The notes beneath the pieces were generated by a model. It worked only from the letters and a program-made list of their open reading frames with translations. It was not told the DNA's origin and searched no databases. Positions 39,266 through 48,397 of a stretch of 64,000 bases of DNA are shown one piece after another; within the stretch, counting starts at the first letter, position 1, and each line of letters starts with the position of its first letter. Both the position numbers and the translations under genes were made by a program. Source of the stretch: Acidimicrobiia bacterium. Its GTDB lineage: Bacteria > Actinomycetota > Acidimicrobiia > Acidimicrobiales > Aldehydirespiratoraceae. Location: contig JAJEEV010000041.1 in assembly GCA_022820805.1 (NCBI GenBank), positions 108,078-172,077 of the forward strand. The letters are read 5' to 3'.

Positions 39266-40347
39266 CAGCCGCTCCCCGGTGCTTCCTGGGGCAGCGACAG
39301 CCCCGCCGCGGTCACGCCCGCAGTCCTGTTGGTCGCGAGGGCGGCCTCGCCCCGCTCGGTACCCGTCGGGTGCAGGCAGGCGAAGCGGTGCAGGCCGACC
39401 AGGCCGCTGAGCTCGGGAACACCGTCGAGACAGTCGGCCCGGGCGTAGATGCAGCGGGGCGCGAAGGCGCACGCATCGGGCGGGTCGACCAGCTCGGGCG
39501 GCCGGCCCGGGATCGGGTCGAGCCGATGGTGGACGGGGTCCTCGATACGGGGGATCGACCGCAGCAGCGCCTCCGTGTAGGGATGGCGCATGTCGAAGAA
39601 GAGCGTCCGGGCGTCGGCCGTCTCCACCAGCCGGCCGGCGTACATGACGGCCACGTCGTCGGCCCGGCCGTGGGCCACGCCGAGGTCGTGGGTGATGAGA
39701 ATCATCGACATCCCGCGGTCGCGGCGCAACCGGTCCAGCAGGTCCAGCAGGTGCTTCTGCACCGTCACATCCACTGCGGTGGTGGGCTCGTCCGCGATCA
39801 GCAGCCGGGGCTGGCAGGCCAGCGCCATGGCGATCACCACTCGCTGGCGCAGCCCGCCGGACAGCTCGTGGGGGTACTGCGACACCCTCCTGGACGGCTC
39901 GGGGATGCCCACCTGGTCGAGCAGGTGCTCGGCCTCCTCCAGGGCGTCGCTGCGGGAGCGGCCGAGGTGGTAGCGGAGGGTCTCGGCGATCTGCTCGCCC
40001 ACCTTCTTGACCGGATTGAGCGATGTCATCGGATCCTGGAACACCATCGTCATCTGCACCCCGAAGAAGTGCTTCGTGCCCGCCGCGGCCAGGGCCCGAA
40101 CGTCCTGGCCGTCGTAGGTCACCTCGCCGCTCACATGGGCGGTCCGAGGCAGGAGGTTCATCAGCGTCTTGGCGGTGACCGACTTGCCCGAGCCCGACTC
40201 ACCCACGATGGCCAGAGTGCGGCCCTCGTACAGGTCGAAGCTGACGCCGTTGACCGCGTTGACCGTCCCCCGCTCGGTGGGGAACCGCACGTGAAGGTCG
40301 CGGACCGACAGGAGCGGGGCAGGAGCGGACACGGATTCGACGGCCAT
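39265..40347 (-). CDS. dppD: Peptide/nickel-type ABC transporter ATPase (DppD-like)
   Basis: This 360-residue ATPase partners DppF. It has Walker A GESGSGKSVT, VFQDPMTSLNPVKKV, signature LSGGLRQRVVIAMAL, Walker B LLIADEPTTAVDVT, switch LITHDLGVA, and a C-terminal CAFAPRCIYARADC motif. Both ends join neighbours by the one-base TGATG overlap. Substrate specificity is set by the four binding proteins upstream. Confidence 0.9.
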   Translation of the reverse strand: MAVESVSAPAPLLSVRDLHVRFPTERGTVNAVNGVSFDLYEGRTLAIVGESGSGKSVTAKTLMNLLPRTAHVSGEVTYDGQDVRALAAAGTKHFFGVQMTMVFQDPMTSLNPVKKVGEQIAETLRYHLGRSRSDALEEAEHLLDQVGIPEPSRRVSQYPHELSGGLRQRVVIAMALACQPRLLIADEPTTAVDVTVQKHLLDLLDRLRRDRGMSMILITHDLGVAHGRADDVAVMYAGRLVETADARTLFFDMRHPYTEALLRSIPRIEDPVHHRLDPIPGRPPELVDPPDACAFAPRCIYARADCLDGVPELSGLVGLHRFACLHPTGTERGEAALATNRTAGVTAAGLSLPQEAPGSG

Positions 40348-41309
40348 CAGAAGGGCAGCTCCTTGACGTCGAAGTACTGGCGGATCCGGTCCCCCGCGAA
40401 GTTCAGGGCCAGGACGGTCAGGAACATCACCGCCACCGGGAACATGGCCACATGGGTCGAGTTCTGCAGGTCGCGCAGGCCCGCGCCGTCGACGATCATC
40501 TTGCCCCAGGAGATGGCGTCGTCTCCGGCCACCGAGAGACCCAGGAACGCGAGCGAGCCCTCGGCCACGACCGCGACCGCCATTCCCAGCAGCGTGAGCG
40601 CCCCCATGGGAATCACGACGTTGGGCAGCAGCTCGCGGACGATGATGCGCCCGTGCCTGGCCCCCAGCACCCGCGCCGCGGCCACGAACTCGCGCTCGGC
40701 GTACACCAGCGTGGACGCCCGTGCCAGCAGGCCGACGGGCGCGATGGAGAGGATGCCGATCGTCAGGCTCACCACCAGCAGGCTGCGCTCGAGGGTGGCG
40801 GTGATCAGGATGGCCAGCACCAGCGCCGGGAACGACAGCAGCACGAAGAACACGAAGCCCACGCCCTGGTCCAGCCGGCCGCGGTAGTAGCCGGCCAGTA
40901 TTCCCATACCGCCCCCGACGACCATGCCGAACACGATGGCGAAACCGCCCACGGCGAGGCTGATGCGGGCGCCGTGCATGGTGCGGGCGAACACGTCGCG
41001 GCCCAGGGCGTCGGTGCCGAACCAGGCGTCGAGCGAAGGCGACTCACGGGGTCCCCCGAAGGCGACCTCGGTGGGGTCGGCGAGGGGCAGCATGGGCGCG
41101 AACAGCGACACGAACGCCATGGCCAGGAGCCAGATCACCGCAAGCCAGAAGCCGAAGCCCAGGCGGCGGCGCACGACTTCGGCCTCCTCGGAGCCGCCGC
41201 CCGGTTCGGGACCCCTCCTGGACCGCATGAGCCGGACGATCCGGAACCGCTGGAGCAGCCGCTGGCGCGACGCCCTTCCCCTGCGTGACGGCCGGCCCCG
41301 GGCGCTCAC
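40347..41309 (-). CDS. dppC: Peptide/nickel-type ABC permease (DppC-like)
   Basis: This 320-residue permease has a long basic cytoplasmic N-terminus (about 50 residues), then helices. GTDALGRDVFARTMHGARISLAVG is the DppC signature and the EAA loop is EREFVAAARVLGARHGRIIVRELLPN. The end has DRIRQYFD. GTG 41309 overlaps the dppB stop (GTGA) and is preferred to the longer open frame. Confidence 0.9.
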   Translation of the reverse strand: MSARGRPSRRGRASRQRLLQRFRIVRLMRSRRGPEPGGGSEEAEVVRRRLGFGFWLAVIWLLAMAFVSLFAPMLPLADPTEVAFGGPRESPSLDAWFGTDALGRDVFARTMHGARISLAVGGFAIVFGMVVGGGMGILAGYYRGRLDQGVGFVFFVLLSFPALVLAILITATLERSLLVVSLTIGILSIAPVGLLARASTLVYAEREFVAAARVLGARHGRIIVRELLPNVVIPMGALTLLGMAVAVVAEGSLAFLGLSVAGDDAISWGKMIVDGAGLRDLQNSTHVAMFPVAVMFLTVLALNFAGDRIRQYFDVKELPF

Positions 41310-42304
41310 CGGGTCCTCACCCTCGGATCGAGCCAGCTGTAGAACAGGTCCACCAGGAAGTTGATGACCACGAAGGTGCATGCGACCAGCATCACGATGG
41401 CCAGCACCACCGGGAAGTCGTCACGGATCACCGCGGTGACTATCTCCCGGCCGATCCCCGGAATTCCGAAGATCTGCTCCACCACGAGCGAACCCCCGAT
41501 GAGGGCTCCGGTGCTGACACCGAAGACGGTCACGACCGAGAACATCGAGGGTCGCAGGGCATGCCGGAACATGATCCTCATTGCCGGGAGGCCCTTGGCC
41601 CGCGCCATGTGCACGAAGTCCTCCTGCAGCGTGGTGATCAGGTCGGTGCGCAGCAGCCGCTGGTAGCTGGCCGCCAGCGGCAGGCCAAGCGTGACCGCGG
41701 GCAGGATCATCGAGAACAGCAGACCGAGGGTGGTCTCGCTCTCGTAGGCCGACGGGAAGATCTGCCATCGCAACGCGAACAGGTAGAGCAGCACCACCCC
41801 CAGGGCGAAGTTGGGCACCGACAGCAGACCGAACGACGCCACCGTGGAGCCCCGGTCGAAGGCCCGGTTGGCCCGGTATGCCGCGATCACCCCCCACGGG
41901 ATGGCGACCCCGAGCGAGACGATCTGCGCCATCACCAGCAGGATCAGCGTCTCGGGCAGCTTCTCCCGGACGATCTGGGATACCGGCTGGTCGTTCTGGA
42001 ACGACGTGCCGAGGTCGCCGGTGGCCAGATCGCTCACCCACAGCACGTAGCGCACCGGCACGGATCGGTCGAGGTGGTACTCGGCCCGGGCCTCGGCCAC
42101 CGTCTCGCAGTCGCTGCGGGCCCGGTCCATCGAGGTGTCCTCGACCGTGCCGGCCTCGATGCCCTCGCAGTCGAGTTCAGCCATCACGCCGACGACGTTG
42201 AAGAGCGGGTCGCCGAGGAAGTTCATCGCCGAGAACCCGAGGAACGTGACTGCGAACAGCACAGCCACCAGCAGCACCAGCCGCTTGACCAGGTACCTCG
42301 CCAC
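41306..42304 (-). CDS. dppB: Peptide/nickel-type ABC permease (DppB-like)
   Basis: This 332-residue permease begins RYLVKRLVLLVAVLFAVTFLGF. It has the typical periplasmic domain after helix 1, here with a two-cysteine insert (CEGIEAG and DCETVAEAR), and the EAA loop EDFVHMARAKGLPAMRIMFRHALRPS. It ends in NFLVDLFYSWLDPRVR. The start is GTG 42304. It lies 148 bp downstream of the nearest binding protein. Confidence 0.9.
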   Translation of the reverse strand: MARYLVKRLVLLVAVLFAVTFLGFSAMNFLGDPLFNVVGVMAELDCEGIEAGTVEDTSMDRARSDCETVAEARAEYHLDRSVPVRYVLWVSDLATGDLGTSFQNDQPVSQIVREKLPETLILLVMAQIVSLGVAIPWGVIAAYRANRAFDRGSTVASFGLLSVPNFALGVVLLYLFALRWQIFPSAYESETTLGLLFSMILPAVTLGLPLAASYQRLLRTDLITTLQEDFVHMARAKGLPAMRIMFRHALRPSMFSVVTVFGVSTGALIGGSLVVEQIFGIPGIGREIVTAVIRDDFPVVLAIVMLVACTFVVINFLVDLFYSWLDPRVRTR

Positions 42305-42452
42305 GACCTGCTACCGCCCCGGCCGCCGCGACATACTCATCGAGGCACTACCCAAGTCAACTACGGCAGCCACTCACGGCCGAGATTACTACTGCGATTA
42401 GCGTCGTGCCTGCAGGGGCCCGGGCCTCGATCGCATCCACCGGAGCCGGCCC
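42305..42452 (-). promoter_or_regulatory. Intergenic region upstream of dppB
   Basis: This is a 148-bp gap, AT-richer than its surroundings. On the minus strand TTGACT (42360-42355) and TATGTC (42335-42330) with a 19-bp spacer could form a promoter giving dppBCDF some independence from the binding-protein genes. The palindrome GGCCCGGGCC lies near its upstream end. Confidence 0.3.
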
Positions 42453-44318
42453 CTAGCTCAGCCAGATCCCGTTCAGCAGCATCCGGCCCGAGTTGTTGCA
42501 CCAGAGCTCGGTGCCGTCGGGAGATGTCTGACCGCAGATCCGGTGGACGTCGTCGCGGGCGCCGACCGCCCAGTTCGTGTGGTAGTAGAAGATGTAGGTG
42601 TAGCTGTCGCGGATCATCTCCTGGATCCGGTGCCAGATCTCCACCCTGCGGTCCAGGTCGTCGATGGCGCGGGACTCGAGCATCAGCTCGTCACGCTCGG
42701 CATCGCAGTAGCGGGGGAAGTTGAGCGAGATGAACCCGACCGAGTCGCACTCCAGCCAGAGAGCCGCGCTGTCAGGATCGACTGTGCCGAACTGCCGCCA
42801 GTTGACCACGTCGTAGTTGCCCAGGACCACCTGGTTGATCAGCTTGTCCTGCAACACCTCGACGGGAGTGACGTTGAAGAAGTCCTCCCAGGCGTCCGTC
42901 TGCAGGTCGGCGATGCGCACGTTCTCCACCGAGGGGCCGCCGAAGTACAGCTCGATGTTGATCCTGCCCCCGGTGCAGTTGTCGGGGTAGTCGGCGCAAT
43001 GGGCCTCGACGAGCGGTCCGGCCCGCTCCGGCATGTTCGTCTCCTGCTTGACGGCGGGGTTGTGCCAGATCAGATCGGGATGGAACATGGTGTCGGCCGG
43101 CGGCGAGGTGCCCTGGCGGATCAGCTCGAGGTAACCGTCCCGGTCCGAAGCGAACGTGAGGGCCTGGCGGGCCCGGATGTCGTCGAAGGGCGGTCGCCCG
43201 GAGTTGAGCACCGCGAAGCCTTCGTCGGAACGCAGGTTCTCGATGGTCGTGACACCGGCGGCTTCGCGCATGATGAGCGTCGCTTCGGCGTTGGACGTGA
43301 TCGCCAGGTCGAGGTCTCCGGCGATGAGGCGCTCCGCGGCGATGACCATGTCGGTGATGGGGTAGATCTCGATCCGGTCGACGTAGACGTCGATGCGGCC
43401 GGCGGCCCAGTAGTCGGGGTTGCGGACCAGCACCGTGGCCACATCCTGAACCCTGCTCGACAGGATGAACGGCCCCTGGCCGACGGGCCTCTGGTTCAGG
43501 GTCGGATCCTCCCGGGCGAGCTCCAGCCACTCGGACGGCAGGACCATCCCCAGCTGGCCCGTCAGCGCCAACGGGAACCGGGCCGCGGGCCGGGCCATGC
43601 GCATCTCGACGGTCAGGTCGTCGATCTTGGTGATGAAGTCATCGGCGTCGATGGTGTTGCGGTACACCAGCGAGATGACGGGATCGGCGAGCTGGGCGCT
43701 GATGGTGGCTACGACGTCGTCCGCGGTCATGGCTGTGCCATCGTGGAAGCGGACTCCCTCGCGCAGCCTCATGCGCCACACCGTGGCATCGTCGTTGCTG
43801 GTGAACGACTCGGCGAGGTACGGGATCCAGTTTCCGTCGGCGTCGAAATAGGCCAGCGGATCGAACATCGGGTAGGCCATCACGTAGGCGGACGCCGCGA
43901 AGTTGTTGGCCGCCGGATTCAACCCGTCGGCCTCGGCCTCGACCCCGACCCTGACCGTGCCACCGGACAGGGGCAACGGTCCCGAGGCCGTCTCGGCGCC
44001 GCTGTCGCCGCCGGCTGCGGCGACGGTCGTGGTGGTGTCGAGGGGGGCGACCAGGGATCCCTGTTCCTCCTGAGGCGCCTCCCCGGCCGCACCGGTCGAT
44101 GGTGCGTCGCTCGTAGTCGCGCCGGCGCCGCCGCCACCCTCGTCAACCCCGCCGTCAGCGTCGGACGGCTCGGACGGGGCCGACGGCTCCGACGATGCAG
44201 AGGACTCGCCGGTCCCGGCGGTGCTCGCAGTGCCGTCGCCGCCTCCGCCGCACGCGGCCAGAGCCGCAACGCAGGCGAGCAGCGCCACCAGCCGCCGGAA
44301 CCGGTGCCAGCGAGTCAA
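42453..44318 (-). CDS. Peptide-type ABC substrate-binding lipoprotein, copy 1
   Basis: This 621-residue family 5 extracellular binding protein has a signal peptide with lipobox LAAC (about residue 22) followed by GGGG. A low-complexity Ser/Ala/Gly/Asp linker of about 100 residues leads to the APLDTTTT motif. The binding domain starts near GGTVRVGVEAEADGLNP, with LREGVRFHDGTAMTADDVVATI and GQGPFILSS. The C-terminus has CGQTSPDGTELWCNN, probably a disulfide. The start is TTG 44318 with a GAGGGGGA site upstream. It is the copy nearest the permeases. Confidence 0.87.
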   Translation of the reverse strand: MTRWHRFRRLVALLACVAALAACGGGGDGTASTAGTGESSASSEPSAPSEPSDADGGVDEGGGGAGATTSDAPSTGAAGEAPQEEQGSLVAPLDTTTTVAAAGGDSGAETASGPLPLSGGTVRVGVEAEADGLNPAANNFAASAYVMAYPMFDPLAYFDADGNWIPYLAESFTSNDDATVWRMRLREGVRFHDGTAMTADDVVATISAQLADPVISLVYRNTIDADDFITKIDDLTVEMRMARPAARFPLALTGQLGMVLPSEWLELAREDPTLNQRPVGQGPFILSSRVQDVATVLVRNPDYWAAGRIDVYVDRIEIYPITDMVIAAERLIAGDLDLAITSNAEATLIMREAAGVTTIENLRSDEGFAVLNSGRPPFDDIRARQALTFASDRDGYLELIRQGTSPPADTMFHPDLIWHNPAVKQETNMPERAGPLVEAHCADYPDNCTGGRINIELYFGGPSVENVRIADLQTDAWEDFFNVTPVEVLQDKLINQVVLGNYDVVNWRQFGTVDPDSAALWLECDSVGFISLNFPRYCDAERDELMLESRAIDDLDRRVEIWHRIQEMIRDSYTYIFYYHTNWAVGARDDVHRICGQTSPDGTELWCNNSGRMLLNGIWLS

Positions 44319-44355
44319 CGGTCCCCCTCGGAGGCGGTGCCCGTCCGCCCGGCCT

Positions 44356-46242
44356 CTAGCTCAACCAGAGCTGGTTCAACCAGATCCTGCCCTGGTTGTT
44401 GCAGAACAACTGGTCGCCGGTGGGCCCGATCTGCCCGCAGAGGTTCTGCACGTTGTCCCGGACGCCGATGGTCCAGTTGTCGTGCGCGAGGAAGATGTAG
44501 GTGTAGGAGTCCCGGTTCAGCTCCTGGATCCGGTGCCAGATCTCCACCCGCCGGTCGAGGTCGCCGATCCTGCGTTGCTCGTAGAGCAACTCGTCGCGCT
44601 CGGGATCGCAGTAGCGGGCGAAGTTCAGCGCGATGAAGCCGATCGACCCGCACTCCATGAAGATCGCGTCGTTGTCGGGGTCGACCGCCCCGAAGGTGAA
44701 CGCCAGGGCCGCGTCGAAGTTGCCCAGCACGATGTCGACGATCAGCTCGTTCACATGCGCCACCTTGGTCTCGAGGTTGAAGAACTCACCCCAGGTGGCG
44801 ACCAGCAGATCGACGGTGCGGTCGGCCTCCACCGACGGGCCGGGAATGCCGACGCGCATGTCGATCCTGCCGTCGGTGCAGTGGGCACCGAAGTCGGCGC
44901 AGTGGGCGGCCACGAGCGGTCCCGCCCTCTCGGGCATGTTGGTCTCCTGCACCACATCCGGGTTGCGCCAGACCAGGTCGGGATGGAACATCGTGTGGGC
45001 CGCCTGCGACGTGCCCTGACGGATCAGCTCCAAGTACAGGTCCTGGTCCGTCGCGAACGTCAATGCCTTGCGGGCACGGATGTCTGAGAAGACCTGGCTC
45101 GCCGAGTTCAGGATCATCAGCGTCTCCTCTGAGCGCTGGTTCTCTACGGTGCGCACTCCCTGATCGGCGGCCTCTCGCAGCGTCAGGATCGCGTCCGCTC
45201 CGGAAACGACCACCAGGTCCAGCTCGCCCGCTATCAGTCGCTGCGCCGCGACGGTGTTGTCGGTTATGGGCTCTATCTCGATGCGGTCGAGGAATATGTC
45301 GATCATGTCCGCAGCCCAGTAGTCGGGGTTGCGTACCAGCACCGTCCTTTCGTCCAGGATGCGGCTCTCGATCATGAACGGGCCGGTGCCGACCGGCATC
45401 TGGTTGAGCGTCGGGTCCGACGCGGCCTGCTCGAGCCACTCCGACGGCATGATCATCCCGAGCTGGCTCGTGAACGCGATCGGCAACCGGCCGGCGGGCC
45501 TGACGCCCTTGTACTGGACGGTGTACTCGTCGATCTTGACGATGGGCTCGTCGGCGTCGAACCCAGGCTTGAACGCGACCGAGAGGGCAGGGTCGGCCAG
45601 TTGCGCGTTGAACGTCGCGACCACATCGTCGGCGTCGAGCTCGGTGCCGTCGTGGAAGCGGATGCCCTCCCGCAGCCTCATCTGCCACTGGGTGCCGTCA
45701 CCGATCTTGGTCCACGACTCAGCCAGGAAGGGGACCCAGTTGCCTTGCGTGTCGTAGTAGGTGAGCGGGTCGAACAGCGAGAAGGCGGTGACGTAGACCG
45801 GTCCCGAGAAGTTGTTGGCCGCGGGATTGAGGCCGTCGCCCTCGGCGAGGACCGCCACCCTCAGCGTGCCGCCGCGCCGGGTGTCGGGTTCGCCCGCCTC
45901 GGTGGTGGAGACATCCTCCTCGGTCCCGGATGCTGCCGCCTCCTCGGTGCCGGCGTCGGGCGGCGTGGTGGTCGTGGTGTCGACCGGCGCGACCAGCAGC
46001 TCCTGGTCCTCTTCGGTCTGGGCACCACCCTCGGCGGGCTCGGTGGTGGCGGCCGTCTCGCCGGGCGCCGGGGTGGAATCGGCCGGCTCGGCGGCAGCGG
46101 ACTCGACGGCGGGAGCGGAGGTCCCGGCAGCCGGCGAGGGCTGCTCGTCGTCGCCTCCTCCGCACGCGCTCGCGATCAGCGAGACCACCAGCGCGGCCGC
46201 GAGCCGCCATCTCCGGTTCCTGTTGACCCGTCGAGCAGCCAT
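44356..46242 (-). CDS. Peptide-type ABC substrate-binding lipoprotein, copy 2
   Basis: This is a 628-residue paralogue. Its Arg-rich N-terminus RRVNRNRRWRL precedes the lipobox IASAC and GGG. It has a Glu/Ala/Pro linker with APVDTTTTT, then GGTLRVAVLAEGDGLNP and LREGIRFHDGTELDADDVVATF. The C-terminal pair is CGQIGPTGDQLFCNN. ATG 46242 is chosen over TTG 46248 because GGAAGGGC lies at good distance and copy 3 has the same arrangement. It is the most divergent copy in its ligand-contact segments, suggesting a different ligand. Confidence 0.87.
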   Translation of the reverse strand: MAARRVNRNRRWRLAAALVVSLIASACGGGDDEQPSPAAGTSAPAVESAAAEPADSTPAPGETAATTEPAEGGAQTEEDQELLVAPVDTTTTTPPDAGTEEAAASGTEEDVSTTEAGEPDTRRGGTLRVAVLAEGDGLNPAANNFSGPVYVTAFSLFDPLTYYDTQGNWVPFLAESWTKIGDGTQWQMRLREGIRFHDGTELDADDVVATFNAQLADPALSVAFKPGFDADEPIVKIDEYTVQYKGVRPAGRLPIAFTSQLGMIMPSEWLEQAASDPTLNQMPVGTGPFMIESRILDERTVLVRNPDYWAADMIDIFLDRIEIEPITDNTVAAQRLIAGELDLVVVSGADAILTLREAADQGVRTVENQRSEETLMILNSASQVFSDIRARKALTFATDQDLYLELIRQGTSQAAHTMFHPDLVWRNPDVVQETNMPERAGPLVAAHCADFGAHCTDGRIDMRVGIPGPSVEADRTVDLLVATWGEFFNLETKVAHVNELIVDIVLGNFDAALAFTFGAVDPDNDAIFMECGSIGFIALNFARYCDPERDELLYEQRRIGDLDRRVEIWHRIQELNRDSYTYIFLAHDNWTIGVRDNVQNLCGQIGPTGDQLFCNNQGRIWLNQLWLS

Positions 46243-46368
46243 CCGCAATTGCCCTTCCAGTTGAGGCCGGTGAGCCGGCGCCTAGCTGCGCAACTCTGCC
46301 AGAGTGCGCCGCTGGCCCGACGATGCTATTGGCGCGTCCGTGCGAACTGGGAACCTGCCTGTCAGCTG
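46243..46368 (-). repeat. Duplicated intergenic segment, copy A
   Basis: This leader region of binding-protein copy 2 aligns with the segment at 48298-48397. Shared pieces include TTGCCCT, a TTGAG-x-CCG-x-TGA block and CAACTCTGCCAGA / TAACTCTGCCAGA. It shows that the duplication unit included the 5' region. Confidence 0.5.
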
Positions 46369-48297
46369 TCAGCTCAGCCAGATCTGGTGCAGCTGCACCC
46401 GACCCTGATTGTTGCAGAACAGCTCGACCCCGTCGGGAGAGGTCTGGCCGCAGATGTTGTGGACGTTGTCACGGGCGCCGATGGTCCAGTTGGCGTGGTT
46501 GAAGAAGATGTAGGTGTAGGAGTCCCGGAGATCCTCCGAGATCTGGTGCCAGATCTCCACCCGCCGGTCGAGGTCCTCGATGCTGCGCTGCTCGAACAAG
46601 AGCGCATCGCGCTCGGGGTCGCAGTCCCGCGGCCAGTTGAGCGAGATGAAGTCGATGGAGTCGCACTGGATCCACAGCACGTCGTTGTCGGGGTCGACCG
46701 CACCGAACTGGCGCCAGGTGACCACGTTGTAGAACCCGAGGGCCACCTCCGTAATGTGCTCGTCCTGAAGAAGCTCCTGCTGGGTGACGTTGAAGTAGTC
46801 CTCCCAGCCGTCGATCAGCAGGTCCGCGATGCGGGTCTGGGCGACCGACGGGCCCGAGTACTGGAGCTCGACGTTGATCTTGCCGTTCGTGCAGTGGGCG
46901 CGGCGCTCCCCGCTGAAGACGGGCCATTCGTAGTCGCCCGGATTGTCGGCGCAGTAGGCGGCCACCAGCGGGCCGGCCCGCTCGGGCATGTTGGTCTCCT
47001 GCTTCACGTCAGGGTTGTGCCAGATCAGGTCCGGATGGAACATCGAGTCGGCCGCCGGTGCAGTGCCCTGGCGGATGAGCGCCACGTAGGCGTCCCGGTT
47101 GGTCGCGAACGTGAGCGCCTGGCGAGCCCTGATGTCATTGAACGGGGGCTGCTGGATGTTCATCATGGCGAAGTCCTCGCTGGACCTCACGTTCTCGATG
47201 GTCCTCACGCCTGCGTCGCCGGAGTCGCGCAGGGTGAGAATGGCGTCGGAGTTGCTGGTCACCATCAGGTCGATGTCGCCGGCGGCCAGCCGCTCCGCGG
47301 CGATCACGGTGTCGGTGATGGGGTACACCTCGATGCGGTCGAGGTATATGTCGGTGATGTCCGAGGCCCAGTAGTCGGGGTTGCGCTCCAGCACGGTCCT
47401 CTCGTCCTGGACCCGTTCTGAGATCACGAAGGGACCGGTGCCGATCGGGAACTGGTTGAGCGTCGGATCCTCGAGGGCCCGGGCCAGCCACTCCGACGGT
47501 GCGATCATCCCGAGCTGGCTGGTGACGAACTGGGGGAAGTAGGCCATGGGCTTGAGCGGGTTGAACTGCACGGTGAGGTCGTCGACCTTGGTGACCCCGC
47601 CGGTCTCGGGATAGAAGGGACGTACCGCCAGCGAGACCTCCAGGTCGAGGAGCTGGGACTCGTAGGTGGCGATGACGTCGTCGGCGTCGAGTGCGGTGCC
47701 GTCGTGGAACCGGACGCCCTCTCGCAGCTTCATCTGCCACGACTCGCCGCCGTTGATGGGGGTGAACGACTCGGCCAGGTACGGGATCCACTGGCCGCTG
47801 GTGTCCCAGTAGGCGACGGGATCGAACACAGGGTAGGTCATCACGTAGGCCGACACCGCGAAGCTGCCGGAGGTGGGGTTCAGGCTGTCTCCCTCGGCCT
47901 CGACGCCGACCCGGAGCGTGCCCCCGAACTGCGGCTCGGGCTCGGCCGGCGCTTCAACGACAGTCTCGCCTCCGTCCTCGGCAGGGGGCGGCGCGGTGGT
48001 CGTCGTAGTGGTGTCGACCGGGGCGACCAGCGGCTCCTGCTCCTGGGTGTCCTCCGGCTCGGTCTCGGCCGGCGCCGGCGCCGCTTCGCCGTCGCCGGAG
48101 TCGACGGCACCGTCGTCGTCGGCTGCGCCGGAGTCGGCCGGCTCGGAGGGAGCGGCGGTCTCGGTGGTCTCGACCGCCTGGGAGGGCTGAGACTCGCCGT
48201 CGTCTCCCCCGCCTCCGCATGCCGCCGCGATCAGGGTGAAAGCGAGCGCGACCGCGATCCACCATCTCCAAGGCTTGTTGATCCGTCGAACAGCCAT
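46369..48297 (-). CDS. Peptide-type ABC substrate-binding lipoprotein, copy 3
   Basis: This 642-residue paralogue has lipobox IAAAC and GGGG, a long acidic linker with APVDTTTTTT, then GGTLRVGVEAEGDSLNP and LREGVRFHDGTALDADDVIATY. It has a small insertion (about 12 residues, with EWPVFSGERR) before the conserved HCTNGKINVEL that copies 1, 2 and 4 lack. The C-terminal pair is CGQTSPDGVELFCNN. ATG 48297 is the start, preceded by GGGAGGGC as in copy 2; the frame is open far upstream but lacks a signal peptide there. Confidence 0.87.
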   Translation of the reverse strand: MAVRRINKPWRWWIAVALAFTLIAAACGGGGDDGESQPSQAVETTETAAPSEPADSGAADDDGAVDSGDGEAAPAPAETEPEDTQEQEPLVAPVDTTTTTTAPPPAEDGGETVVEAPAEPEPQFGGTLRVGVEAEGDSLNPTSGSFAVSAYVMTYPVFDPVAYWDTSGQWIPYLAESFTPINGGESWQMKLREGVRFHDGTALDADDVIATYESQLLDLEVSLAVRPFYPETGGVTKVDDLTVQFNPLKPMAYFPQFVTSQLGMIAPSEWLARALEDPTLNQFPIGTGPFVISERVQDERTVLERNPDYWASDITDIYLDRIEVYPITDTVIAAERLAAGDIDLMVTSNSDAILTLRDSGDAGVRTIENVRSSEDFAMMNIQQPPFNDIRARQALTFATNRDAYVALIRQGTAPAADSMFHPDLIWHNPDVKQETNMPERAGPLVAAYCADNPGDYEWPVFSGERRAHCTNGKINVELQYSGPSVAQTRIADLLIDGWEDYFNVTQQELLQDEHITEVALGFYNVVTWRQFGAVDPDNDVLWIQCDSIDFISLNWPRDCDPERDALLFEQRSIEDLDRRVEIWHQISEDLRDSYTYIFFNHANWTIGARDNVHNICGQTSPDGVELFCNNQGRVQLHQIWLS

Positions 48298-48397
48298 CCC
48301 CGATTGCCCTCCCATTTGAGACCGATGAACCGGCATCCAGCCGCCTAACTCTGCCAGATGACGGCACCGGCCCGCCAGTGGCCCCGGCTCCCGCCGG
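48298..48397 (-). repeat. Duplicated intergenic segment, copy B
   Basis: This 100-bp leader of binding-protein copy 3 is homologous to the leader of copy 2 (46243-46368). No promoter box was obvious on either. Confidence 0.5.
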
